This document shows positions 1-6,365 of a stretch of 7,614 nt of DNA, in pieces (the stretch's first letter is position 1; the number at the start of each line of letters is the position of its first letter). The stretch lies in assembly GCA_947499175.1 (NCBI GenBank), contig CANMNU010000061.1, positions 1 to 7,614 on the forward strand. The letters are read 5' to 3'. Under the pieces are notes generated by a model. It was not told where the DNA came from, searched no databases, and saw only the letters and a program-made list of their open reading frames with translations. The translations under genes were made by a program, and so were the position numbers. Source of the DNA: Alphaproteobacteria bacterium. Lineage in GTDB: Bacteria; Pseudomonadota; Alphaproteobacteria; Paracaedibacterales; CAITNM01.

Positions 1-258
1 TTTATCACTCCGTTTAAGGTCATAGGTGGTGGAGCTGTGCTCACTGAGCTTTTGACCAACAAACGATTCTTGAATCTGGCCACCAAGTTTGCCAAAGAAC
101 CGACCGAACCACTTGCCCAAAAACTCAATGCTCTCGTCAAAGAAAGCACTGGCATGACTTCCCAAGCATTAATGACTGGGCTAAAAGGCAATGGGGACGC
201 CGAAGAAAAGAAGTTAAAAATCCGCATGTACGATCCCGATAATCCGCCCCCAAAGTAA
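1..258 (+). CDS. C-terminal part of an unrecognised protein, truncated by the window edge
   Basis: The reading frame is open from base 1, so the GTG at 37 is an internal valine codon and not a supported start. Only the last 85 residues of a longer protein are visible. They begin FITPFKVIGGGAVLTELL and end in DPDNPPPK before a TAA stop. The visible part is mainly a predicted amphipathic helical segment followed by a charged, lysine-rich and then proline-rich tail, with no signal peptide or catalytic motif. I do not recognise the family. Hand-counted GC over 1-240 is about 47%, higher than in most of the window. Together with its place on the integrase side of tRNA-Arg, this suggests cargo of a mobile element, perhaps a phage or plasmid-type protein; that is inference. 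Part of its 3' sequence recurs at 305-406. Confidence 0.6.
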   Translation, partial: FITPFKVIGGGAVLTELLTNKRFLNLATKFAKEPTEPLAQKLNALVKESTGMTSQALMTGLKGNGDAEEKKLKIRMYDPDNPPPK

Positions 259-304
259 AAACTATTACTTGGGTATTTTAGAGCCATTTTGATTGTTTGA
301 GTTG

Positions 305-406
305 ATGGCTCAAAAACTCAACTCTCTCGTTAAAGAAAGCACAGCTACAACTCCCCAGATCTTAATGACTGAGCCGAAAGAAAAATTACAAATCTCAGCA
401 GACTAA
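305..406 (+). pseudogene. Degenerate 3' copy of the preceding gene (33-codon ORF)
   Basis: An ATG-initiated frame of 33 codons ends with TAA at 404-406. Bases 305-373 align without gaps to 112-180 of the upstream gene, an offset of 193 bp. The proteins match as AQKLNSLVKEST against AQKLNALVKEST, then both have an LMT segment. After that the copy is shorter, as if several codons before the KLKI-like part were deleted, and it ends QISAD. No homology to the upstream gene is apparent in 259-304, and I see no clear Shine-Dalgarno sequence before the ATG, so it is most simply a remnant of a partial tandem duplication. Its last four bases overlap the 3' end of the convergent integrase gene. It could be expressed as a tiny peptide, but nothing supports that. 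Confidence 0.55.
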
Positions 407-1566
407 CCGCATTTGCTAAAGGCTTGATCTACAATATTCGTTAATTTCTTTAATTCTTCTAGCTCTAAATGCGCATAACGTGTGGTTGTTGCAATATTTT
501 TGTGTCCCAAAAGTTTAGATACCCCATAAAGACTTACTCCCTTCTTTAAAGCAAAACTAGCAAAAGAATGACGCAAATCATGAATCCTTACATCTGGAAT
601 GCCAGCCTTTTTACGTATCCTGTTCCATGTATTGTGTACTTTAATTAAATGATAACCAGCTTTACTACCACAAAACACATATGGATTGTCTGGTTTTTTT
701 TGAAGTCCTAAAATTACATTTTTAGCACTCTCATTTAACGGGATACCTCGTTCTCCTACTTTACTGTCCTTAAGGTGTATGAAATTTTCCTTAAGGTTTA
801 CATCATCCCACTTTAGGCTTAGAACCTCACCTAAACGGCAACCTGTGTAAATAAGAAGACGAAAAACAGCGATAGTGTAGTTTGAATCAGCATCAGTGCC
901 ATTTCGCTCAGCTAAAACTTGGTCTAGACGCTCTAATTCATTGTCACTTAGAAAACGGTTCATCATCTTGCCTGGATGTTTAGGTACTCCTCGGCAAGGA
1001 TTACTATTTCGAGGTCTATACTCCCATAATTCGGCTTGATTGAAAGCACAGCCTAACAATATAAGACATTTTGCACTAGTGCCATTGGATAAAGAATTTG
1101 TGAACTCTAATATGTCTTTTCGTTCAATTTCAGTTATATATTTTTTGCCAAAAAAAGGCAGTATATAGTTTTTGATTCTTGAAGAATCTCGGTTAATTGT
1201 AGAAGGTTTATGGTGCTGTTTGATATATTTTTCTGTGAATACCTGCCAGAACTCTCCAAAAGTAATAGACTGCTGCGCCTCAACTTGTTTTGCTTTTTTT
1301 AATTCCTTGGGGTCAATTTTTTCTATTTGCACACTATGTGCAAACTTTTTAGCCTGTATTCTGGCTTCATCAACGGTGATGCTTCCATAAACACCAATCT
1401 TAATACAAGAGGATTTTTTATTGATTGGAGACCGGTAAGAGTATACAAAGGTTTTCTTAGACGGATAAATTCTGCAACCAAAGCCCGCTATTATGTCATC
1501 CCATATGATATAGTCTTTTGGCTTATTGGGGCTTCTATCAATTACTGCCTTAGTTAGTTGGGGCAT
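403..1566 (-). CDS. Tyrosine recombinase / phage-type integrase
   Basis: This is a site-specific recombinase that would integrate and excise a mobile element through a covalent 3'-phosphotyrosine intermediate. Counting from the ATG at 1566, the protein has 387 residues. An N-terminal arm-binding region of the DUF4102 type (about 1-95, PQLTKAVID ... WDDIIAGFGCRIYPS) is followed by a SAM-like core-binding domain (about 100-195) and the catalytic domain (about 200-375). The full catalytic set is visible: Arg244 in TGCRLGE, Lys269 in KDSKVGERG, His329 and Arg332 in HDLRHSF, His355 in LLGHKN and nucleophile Tyr364 in TTRYAH. The frame opens at a GTG at 1599, but the ATG at 1566 has AAGAGG seven bases upstream (1574-1579) and begins where this family normally begins, so I prefer it. 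The gene appears intact and lies beside tRNA-Arg, its probable target. Confidence 0.93.
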   Translation of the reverse strand: MPQLTKAVIDRSPNKPKDYIIWDDIIAGFGCRIYPSKKTFVYSYRSPINKKSSCIKIGVYGSITVDEARIQAKKFAHSVQIEKIDPKELKKAKQVEAQQSITFGEFWQVFTEKYIKQHHKPSTINRDSSRIKNYILPFFGKKYITEIERKDILEFTNSLSNGTSAKCLILLGCAFNQAELWEYRPRNSNPCRGVPKHPGKMMNRFLSDNELERLDQVLAERNGTDADSNYTIAVFRLLIYTGCRLGEVLSLKWDDVNLKENFIHLKDSKVGERGIPLNESAKNVILGLQKKPDNPYVFCGSKAGYHLIKVHNTWNRIRKKAGIPDVRIHDLRHSFASFALKKGVSLYGVSKLLGHKNIATTTRYAHLELEELKKLTNIVDQAFSKCG

Positions 1567-1599
1567 TTGAAAACCTCTTGATTTTCTTGGTGTGCTCAC

Positions 1600-1616
1600 G
1601 TTAGCAAAAAGTTAGC
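1600..1616. repeat. Direct repeat GTTAGC-A5-GTTAGC upstream of the integrase gene
   Basis: Two identical GTTAGC hexamers (1600-1605 and 1611-1616) are separated by five A residues, giving an 11-bp period, about one helical turn. They lie between the integrase start and tRNA-Arg, where integrase arm-type sites or excisionase sites are often found. The role is inferred from position and spacing only. Confidence 0.4.
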
Positions 1617-1731
1617 ATCAGAACAAGATTTATCTTCTTTTATTGGGTATTGAGGAGGGTTATGTTCCATAGTTGATTTATGTAAGAAGGCGTGTGAGCC
1701 AGAGATAGAGCCAAAAAAGTGGCAAAATAGT

Positions 1732-1808
1732 TGGCGCGTCCTAGAGGATTCGAACCTCTGGCCTACGGCTTAGAAGGCCGCCGCTCTATCCAGCTGAGCT
1801 AAGGACGC
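1732..1808 (-). tRNA. tRNA-Arg (anticodon UCU), with encoded CCA
   Basis: Read on the minus strand, the sequence folds into a complete cloverleaf. The 7-bp acceptor stem is GCGTCCT/AGGACGC. The D-arm is GCTC-AGCTGGATA-GAGC, the anticodon stem is GCGGC/GCCGT (one G-T pair) with loop CTTCTAA, and the T-arm is AGAGG-TTCGAAT-CCTCT. The anticodon TCT reads AGA and AGG arginine codons. The discriminator is G (1735) and CCA is encoded at 1734-1732. The gene is intact. Its 3' half is the likely attachment site of the neighbouring integrase, whose insertion would have rebuilt this end. Confidence 0.97.
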
Positions 1809-1816
1809 ACTTTGTT

Positions 1817-1845
1817 AAGGTACGCAATATTGGCAAAAAATTCAA
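1817..1845 (-). promoter_or_regulatory. Candidate promoter of tRNA-Arg
   Basis: On the minus strand TTGAAT (1840-1845) is followed after exactly 17 bp by TACCTT (1817-1822), eight bases before the mature tRNA 5' end. The -35 element is good, the -10 element is weak, and the spacing and position fit a stable-RNA promoter. Confidence 0.4.
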
Positions 1846-2015
1846 GGTATTGCTTAATATTTTAGGAATATTTTTCCCAATCAATAATAATGTCTAGTTG
1901 GTGCAATACTGCCTTCTTTCATTATTACCAGCTACTTACGTTTTTTTAAGTATTAATCATCCCAGGGAACGAAAGATTTAGCTTATCACTTTGTAAAATA
2001 TTAATTAAACACAGA

Positions 2016-2044
2016 TTTTACCGCACAAAAAACGTGCAGTAAAA
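2016..2044 (-). terminator. Candidate hairpin terminator of the cysteine protease gene
   Basis: As minus-strand RNA this forms an 11-bp stem (UUUUAC-U-GCAC paired with GUGC-G-GUAAAA, including one U-G wobble) with a 7-base loop, ending 29 bases beyond the protease stop codon. On the plus strand the wobble becomes a C-A mismatch, so the structure favours minus-strand transcripts. The uridine tract after the stem is interrupted (UCUGUGUUUAAUUAA), so termination may be weak. Confidence 0.45.
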
Positions 2045-2073
2045 CCTGATTATTAACAAAAAAATTCGCAGTA

Positions 2074-3198
2074 TTAGGGAGCCATTTCTTTATTATCATT
2101 AGCCACAATATTTTTTAGGTGTTTAGGAAACGTTTCCTTATAAGGATTACTTCCATTTTTTCGTTTTGAAAAAAAGAAATCCCAACATGAGTTGCTTGTA
2201 TTAGCATCATCATCAGATAAATCAGCTTTTTCTTGCACCACCATCTTGCTAATTGTCCAAAAATCACGGGCAAGACTTGGATTAGTAGCATATTCGTATG
2301 GAAGCCAACAGTATCCACTTACATCATCTTTGCCATTAAAACTTGTACCCCACTTTTTACCCCATGAATTTCTAACAAAAAATGAACCACCATACTTCTC
2401 ATCATCATATCCGGCAAAAACAACAGCATGACGCCCTTTGTACTTTTCTTTTTTTGTTTTTGGCATAGGCACGACACCGGTACTCTCAACAACCTTACTA
2501 TCAAATGATTCATAAATTCTAAGCCCTGCAACAAATGGAATACCCCTGTTTAAAAGAGTCTTCATTGTCTCTAAATTAGCAGCAACAGAACTGGCTTTAA
2601 TTGGGTATGCACACTTAAAATCTAAGGCATCAGCATCCATTTCTTTAGTCGTTTTAGCTATATTAAAAGTATCGATGTAATAGGGCCAAAGATCAGCATT
2701 ACAAACACCTCTTGTTTTCAATGCCAAAATTGCATCAGAAATACTGACACCAGAATCATAAGGTACAGTTCCTTCCAAATAGCGCGACCACCAGTACAGG
2801 TAAAGTGTAGATTTCAGACTAGGGGCTATTTTTTCATCATTTTGTCTTTTTATATCGTACAAAAGAATAGAGGTAAGTGCGTGCGCTGTACATGAGCCTA
2901 GTGTTCCCTGATCAGAAGGTTCTGGGAAACCATGACTTAAATTCATGCTACTTGCCATTTTTTGTGGTGCCATCATGAAGTTGGCAAAATAATCCTCATC
3001 TAAAAGTTGAGGGTTTTCTTCCATGAGCAAATTAAAGCTTTTTCGACCATGATCAGGAAGGCACATAAATTTACGATTATTTACACCACCTTCACTCTCA
3101 TGAAAAGCAGGGCTTGCCTCAGCAGCAGCAACATGATTGGATATAGCGTTTGCGCAAATTATTACTAATAAAAAACTTTTGAAGTAATTTTTAGCCAT
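2074..3198 (-). CDS. Exported papain-like (C1 family) cysteine protease
   Basis: This is a predicted exported endopeptidase of the papain fold, of the bacterial type with an SDQGxLGSCTA active-site signature. The 374-residue protein begins with a signal peptide (MAKNYF, then a hydrophobic stretch, with cleavage probably after the VAAA near residue 24-26). Catalytic residues are all present: oxyanion Gln97 and nucleophile Cys103 in SDQGTLGSC, His257 in GRHAVVFAGYDD, and Asn277 in FFVRNSWGKKWG. The segment YLEGTVPYDSGVSISDAI is also typical of this subfamily. There is no I29-type propeptide; instead about 70 residues of unassigned sequence precede the catalytic region and a polar tail of about 55 residues follows it. 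The frame opens at a TTG at 3216, but the ATG at 3198 has AGGAG five bases upstream (3204-3208) and starts the signal peptide cleanly. It lies downstream of the LysR gene on the same strand, 112 bp away. The substrate, and whether the target is host or bacterial, is unknown. Confidence 0.9.
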   Translation of the reverse strand: MAKNYFKSFLLVIICANAISNHVAAAEASPAFHESEGGVNNRKFMCLPDHGRKSFNLLMEENPQLLDEDYFANFMMAPQKMASSMNLSHGFPEPSDQGTLGSCTAHALTSILLYDIKRQNDEKIAPSLKSTLYLYWWSRYLEGTVPYDSGVSISDAILALKTRGVCNADLWPYYIDTFNIAKTTKEMDADALDFKCAYPIKASSVAANLETMKTLLNRGIPFVAGLRIYESFDSKVVESTGVVPMPKTKKEKYKGRHAVVFAGYDDEKYGGSFFVRNSWGKKWGTSFNGKDDVSGYCWLPYEYATNPSLARDFWTISKMVVQEKADLSDDDANTSNSCWDFFFSKRKNGSNPYKETFPKHLKNIVANDNKEMAP

Positions 3199-3310
3199 AA
3201 GAACTCCTAATAACAAAGTGAATTCTATATTAATATGACCATAAATTGGTTAATAATTAGTTAATTTGGCAATATATTGTTGGTGTCAAAAAAATAAATG
3301 CATAACAATA

Positions 3311-4207
3311 TTATTTTTTTGATCTTTGAGAAAGCTCTATTTTCATAAATTCATACAAAGCTCTAATTCTTCCTAAACCATCTAGTGATTTAGGATAAGT
3401 ATAATACATGGGCATGCTTGGGGTTTGAATATCTGGAAATAATTCAATTAAATCATCATGATCTGCGGCTATAAAATCTGCTAAAATTGCAACGCCGATT
3501 CCACCCCTCACTGCCTGTAACATACCGTACGCATTATTAATTGATAAATAAGGAACACGCGCAATACCAGACTTCGTACCAAAGCGTAGCAACCAACTAA
3601 CATTTCCAACTGGCGAGATTTCTTTGTCACCAAAAGCAATAATACGGTGACAATCAAGGTCTTCAGCTACTTTTGGAATACCAAAATTTTGCACGTACTC
3701 TTTGCTGGCATAAACTCCCATACGAATAATACCTAACTCTTTTTGGATAACGTAATCCAATGGAAAAGCTTGACGATAATTAATCGCAACATCAGCCTCA
3801 CGCATAGTAAAATCAACATCACCATCAGTTAAGTGAATGTCTAGGCGTAGCTTTGGGTAAGAATGCATAAATCTTTTAAGGCGAGAGGCTAACCAAACTG
3901 ACCCTATACCAACAGTTGTTGCCACTTTTAAGGAGCCAGACAAACCATCTCGTGACTCACTAATAATTGTACTAATTGCACTTACTTGAGCAAAAATTTC
4001 TCTGGTAATTTTAAAAAGATGGTCCCCCTGCTCAGACAGCACCAAACCACGTGCGTGACGATTAAACAATCTAACACCAATACTTTTTTCAAGAGCACTA
4101 ACTTGGCGGCTAACTGCAGATTGGCTTATGTTTAAAGCATTACCAGCTTCAGTCAAAGTACCGGCTTGGGCAACTATGTGAAAAATTCTTAATCTGTCCC
4201 AATCCAT
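3311..4207 (-). CDS. LysR-type transcriptional regulator, LsrB/VtlR-like
   Basis: This is a 298-residue DNA-binding regulator. The winged helix-turn-helix occupies residues 1-60 (MDWDRLRIFHIVAQAGTLTEAG, then LNISQSAVSRQVSALEKSIG with the recognition helix around 28-43), followed by a linker helix and a LysR substrate-binding domain from about 90 to 290. The opening MDWDxLRIFH and the NRHARGLVLSEQG segment closely resemble, from memory, the alphaproteobacterial LsrB/VtlR group, which controls redox, envelope or small-RNA genes in Rhizobiales; orthology is not proven. The ATG at 4207 has GAGGG six bases upstream (4214-4218). The start faces a divergent small ORF across a 194-bp gap containing two dyads, a layout in which LysR proteins often regulate both directions. 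The effector and the targets are unknown. Confidence 0.92.
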   Translation of the reverse strand: MDWDRLRIFHIVAQAGTLTEAGNALNISQSAVSRQVSALEKSIGVRLFNRHARGLVLSEQGDHLFKITREIFAQVSAISTIISESRDGLSGSLKVATTVGIGSVWLASRLKRFMHSYPKLRLDIHLTDGDVDFTMREADVAINYRQAFPLDYVIQKELGIIRMGVYASKEYVQNFGIPKVAEDLDCHRIIAFGDKEISPVGNVSWLLRFGTKSGIARVPYLSINNAYGMLQAVRGGIGVAILADFIAADHDDLIELFPDIQTPSMPMYYTYPKSLDGLGRIRALYEFMKIELSQRSKK

Positions 4208-4237
4208 GATATTCCCTCAAGTCTTATCTGCTATGCG

Positions 4238-4249
4238 AATAACGTTATT
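4238..4249. promoter_or_regulatory. Perfect 12-bp palindrome in the LysR leader
   Basis: AATAACGTTATT is a perfect dyad located between the candidate -10 element (4261-4266) and the LysR start codon. Its position fits an operator for autoregulation. That function is inferred from symmetry and location. Confidence 0.35.
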
Positions 4250-4260
4250 TTATTGAACGT

Positions 4261-4291
4261 AGTATACATATATTAAGGCTTTTTGTGTTAA
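4261..4291 (-). promoter_or_regulatory. Candidate promoter of the LysR gene
   Basis: On the minus strand TTAACA (4286-4291) and TATACT (4261-4266) are separated by 19 bp, slightly longer than optimal. Transcription would begin about 45-50 bases before the LysR start codon. In such AT-rich DNA chance matches are common. Confidence 0.35.
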
Positions 4292-4314
4292 TTATTTTAA
4301 TAAATGTAGGTAAA

Positions 4315-4329
4315 AATTTTTGAAAAATT
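4315..4329. repeat. Perfect AT-rich dyad in the LysR/small-ORF divergent region
   Basis: AATTTTTGAAAAATT is a perfect inverted repeat around a central G, midway between the two divergent starts. It could be a regulator-binding site or an intrinsically bent A/T tract. Low sequence complexity means chance is possible. Confidence 0.3.
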
Positions 4330-4401
4330 GTAAATTCGGTTAACTAGCTATTAATAATTCACATGCCATAGTTGCATTATAAAAAAAATTACTGAGATCA
4401 C

Positions 4402-4569
4402 ATGCTACATATTATTACTATTCTTAGCGTTTCAACGGCTATATCGATAATAGCCTATCTAGTACAACACGGAGAAATTGAAGCAACTAAAAATTTTTCA
4501 AGAATTACTGAACAAACAACTACTCAATTATCGGAAATTCATCCTATTAGCTATTTGCGAGTTGATTGA
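4402..4569 (+). CDS. Putative small single-span membrane protein (55 residues)
   Basis: A plus-strand ATG frame of 55 codons ends with TGA at 4567-4569. Residues 2-21 form one hydrophobic segment (LHIITILSVSTAISIIAYLV), followed by a polar, Thr- and Glu-rich segment of about 34 residues, so the product would be a small membrane-anchored peptide. TATAAA at 4378-4383 is a possible -10 element, but no good -35 precedes it. The Shine-Dalgarno sequence is weak (GAGAT at 4394-4398). The gene diverges from the LysR gene and its last 19 bases overlap the end of the convergent CorC/HlyC gene. I do not recognise a family. Chance is a real alternative, but the frame fills most of an otherwise empty gap and carries a coherent transmembrane helix. 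Confidence 0.45.
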   Translation: MLHIITILSVSTAISIIAYLVQHGEIEATKNFSRITEQTTTQLSEIHPISYLRVD

Positions 4570-5834
4570 ATCACTTGTGCAGCAGGCATAACTTTAACTA
4601 AAGTAATTTGATTACGTTGGCGGCGTAAAATTTCAAAACGAAAACCACGCCAATTAAAAATTTGACCAACTGTTGGCAAAATACGGAATTGATTAATTAA
4701 AAGTCCAGCAAGGGTTGCTGCTACATCGTCAGGCAACTCCCAATCAAATTGGCGATTAAGATCACGAATTGTAACATTACCATAAATCACAAAGCTACCA
4801 TCTGGCTGTGGTCGTACTCCACGTACGGTGACATCATGCTCATCAGCAATGTCACCAACAATTTCTTCTAACACATCTTCAAGAGTAACTATTCCCATTA
4901 ATGAACCATATTCATCAACCACTAAGGAAAAATGCTCACGACGCTGACGAAAAGCATGTAACTGTTCTAAGAGATCTGTACTTTCTGGGGTAAACCAAGG
5001 CTTATGGGCTATATCAATGATATTTAAATCATCTAGCAAACCTGAATGGGCACGCACAGCACGCAGTAGCGCTTTGGTATTAACAATTCCAACAATATTA
5101 TCCGTATTACCCTGCCACAGTGGCAAACGTGTATAAGGACAAGCTAGAACTTGATCAACTATTTCTGTAGGAGAATCATCAGCATTAACCATTGTCACAT
5201 TCTGGCGATGCACCATAATTTCAGAAACTTGAACTGAACCTAAGTCAAGAATGCTTTTAAGCATTGCTTTTTCGTGAGGAGTATCTTGACCTGGGCCATC
5301 ATGCATATCAATCGCTCCACGTAATTCCTCAACACTGGCATGATGATCGACTGGGGTAACTTTTACTCCTACTGCCCTTAGAAAAAGAGTAATAAGAAAT
5401 GACAGCGCTTTATTAATTGGCAAAAATAAATTGTAGAAAAATTTTATGCTAGGAGCAGCAAACATTAAAAAACGCGTAGTATCTTGAATTGCTAATGTTT
5501 TTGGCAACATTTCAGCAAAAACTAAAATGATAGTACCTGTAAAAATAGAAGTACCAACAGCTGCAATAGTAGAATTCTCTTCCAAAAAATCAAAAATTAT
5601 GCTAGCCAATACAGAAGCGATAGCAGCATTTAGCAAGGTATTGTAAGCCAAAACTGCACTTATAACCATACTTAAATGGCGCTGTAAATCACGAATTATT
5701 TTTGCTGACTTACTACCTGCCTTAGCAAGCTGATGAAGTTTGGGCCTTGAAGCAAAAGTAATTGCTGTTTCTGATGCTGAAAAAAACGAGGAACTTAGTA
5801 ATAATACAACAAAAACAATTAGCAATGTAAACAT
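4551..5834 (-). CDS. CorC/HlyC-type membrane protein (DUF21-CBS pair-CorC domain)
   Basis: This is an integral inner-membrane protein of the CNNM/CorB (HlyC/CorC) family, whose members are implicated in Mg2+ transport or homeostasis; older annotations call it hemolysin. The 427 residues contain an N-terminal DUF21 transmembrane domain (about 1-160, with FFSASETAITFASR near 17-30 and FAEMLPKTLA at 106-115). Next come two CBS motifs (about 195-262 and 278-332, including DEYGSLMGIVTLEDVLEEIVGD) that in relatives bind adenine nucleotides, and a CorC_HlyC domain (about 340-415). The domain set and length are typical for the family. ATG 5834 is preceded by GGGTGG about eight bases upstream, inside the end of the preceding gene. 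Only four bases separate the two genes, so translation is probably coupled. In many alphaproteobacteria this gene follows aroK-aroB; here aroB is missing. Confidence 0.93.
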   Translation of the reverse strand: MFTLLIVFVVLLLSSSFFSASETAITFASRPKLHQLAKAGSKSAKIIRDLQRHLSMVISAVLAYNTLLNAAIASVLASIIFDFLEENSTIAAVGTSIFTGTIILVFAEMLPKTLAIQDTTRFLMFAAPSIKFFYNLFLPINKALSFLITLFLRAVGVKVTPVDHHASVEELRGAIDMHDGPGQDTPHEKAMLKSILDLGSVQVSEIMVHRQNVTMVNADDSPTEIVDQVLACPYTRLPLWQGNTDNIVGIVNTKALLRAVRAHSGLLDDLNIIDIAHKPWFTPESTDLLEQLHAFRQRREHFSLVVDEYGSLMGIVTLEDVLEEIVGDIADEHDVTVRGVRPQPDGSFVIYGNVTIRDLNRQFDWELPDDVAATLAGLLINQFRILPTVGQIFNWRGFRFEILRRQRNQITLVKVMPAAQVIQSTRK

Positions 5835-5838
5835 AGAA

Positions 5839-6339
5839 TTACCACCCTGCTAATTCTTCAGTTTGCATACGTTTATTGCGATCAATTGTATGTTGCTCTT
5901 CAGGCTCTTTTTCACGTTCTTTTTCAAGTTCAGCTTTTGTTTTCCTTGGTTTTACTTTTTTTGTTGGACGAAAAGAACTGCATTCTCCGTTTAAGTCTGG
6001 GGAATAAGATTTCTCAAGTGCGACTGGTTCAGGTTTGTTTTTATTTTTCAACAAGTTTTCTAAAATTTGCAAATTATGATTAATCATTTTTATGGTGTCT
6101 TGATTTTTGACAGGCTCTTGTGGACTTTGCTTATCAAGCTCTTTTAACAACGTATCAGTATCATTAGCAATTACATCAAAATTACTATCTAAAATTATTT
6201 GAGATTTAGCTTTTTTCTTTTCTATTAAAACTTCTAAACGTTTTTTACATTCAGTAACAAAAGTTGAAGGCTTGGCTGTCTCTACACAGACAATACTTGT
6301 TATAAAAACAGCCAAAACAAGAATATATTTTAAAAACAC
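5839..6339 (-). CDS. Exported lysine- and glutamate-rich protein of unknown function
   Basis: This 166-residue protein is of no family I recognise. It starts with a signal-peptide-like segment (MFLKYILVLAVFITSIVCV, cleavage perhaps near residue 22). Cys18 is not preceded by a proper lipobox. The mature part is predicted mostly helical and highly charged: ECKKRLEVLIEKKKAK, then LLKELDKQ, NLQILENLLKNKNK and a basic/acidic tail with KKVKPRKTKAELEKEREKE. Cysteines at about 31 and 120 could form a disulfide in the periplasm. The start is GTG at 6339 with only a poor ribosome-binding site. It lies 26 bp after aroK and 4 bp before the CorC gene, so it is probably co-transcribed with both. It occupies the position where aroB is normally found but shows no resemblance to dehydroquinate synthase. 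Confidence 0.75.
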   Translation of the reverse strand: MFLKYILVLAVFITSIVCVETAKPSTFVTECKKRLEVLIEKKKAKSQIILDSNFDVIANDTDTLLKELDKQSPQEPVKNQDTIKMINHNLQILENLLKNKNKPEPVALEKSYSPDLNGECSSFRPTKKVKPRKTKAELEKEREKEPEEQHTIDRNKRMQTEELAGW

Positions 6340-6365
6340 ACGCTTATCTATTTTAAGTAAAACAT

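Larger units (their letters stand above)
1..1731. mobile_element. Right end of a tRNA-Arg-integrated genomic island (partial)
   Basis: A complete tyrosine recombinase gene lies 165 bp from the encoded CCA end of an intact tRNA-Arg gene, on the same strand, with two small frames of foreign appearance beyond it. Tyrosine integrases of this type commonly insert at the 3' end of tRNA genes and leave the integrase gene next to the tRNA, so the element should occupy the integrase side and continue past base 1. No second copy of the tRNA 3' segment was seen in the window, so the far attachment site must be outside it, if it still exists. The boundary at 1731/1732 is approximate, because the crossover core usually lies within the tRNA 3' half. 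Confidence 0.55.

Noticed and set aside
281..311. Inverted repeat GAGCCAT/ATGGCTC between the two left-end frames
   Set aside because: The loop is 17 bases and no T tract follows on either strand; it partly reflects the start of the duplicated segment.
1172..1557. Two plus-strand frames opposite the integrase gene
   Set aside because: They are antisense shadows of a gene with full catalytic motifs, with no initiation signals of their own.
1596..1670. 24-codon minus-strand ORF just upstream of the integrase, overlapping its possible GTG start
   Set aside because: Very short, no Shine-Dalgarno sequence, and no recognisable features; probably chance in the attachment region.
2115..2534. Several alternative frames inside the cysteine protease gene
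   Set aside because: They lie within a gene whose active-site residues are all in one frame; no independent support.
3266..3289. Consensus TTGACA (minus strand) upstream of the cysteine protease gene
   Set aside because: No acceptable -10 element at 16-18 bp; the best hexamers match only three of six positions, so I do not call a promoter.
3274..3311. Inverted repeat ATATTGTT/AACAATAT after the LysR gene
   Set aside because: The stem is AT-only apart from one pair, the loop is 22 bases and it overlaps the stop codon; too weak to call a terminator.
5886..6083. Plus-strand frame opposite the exported unknown protein
   Set aside because: Antisense to a lysine-rich gene, which yields a spurious hydrophobic frame rich in Leu and Phe; no ribosome-binding site.
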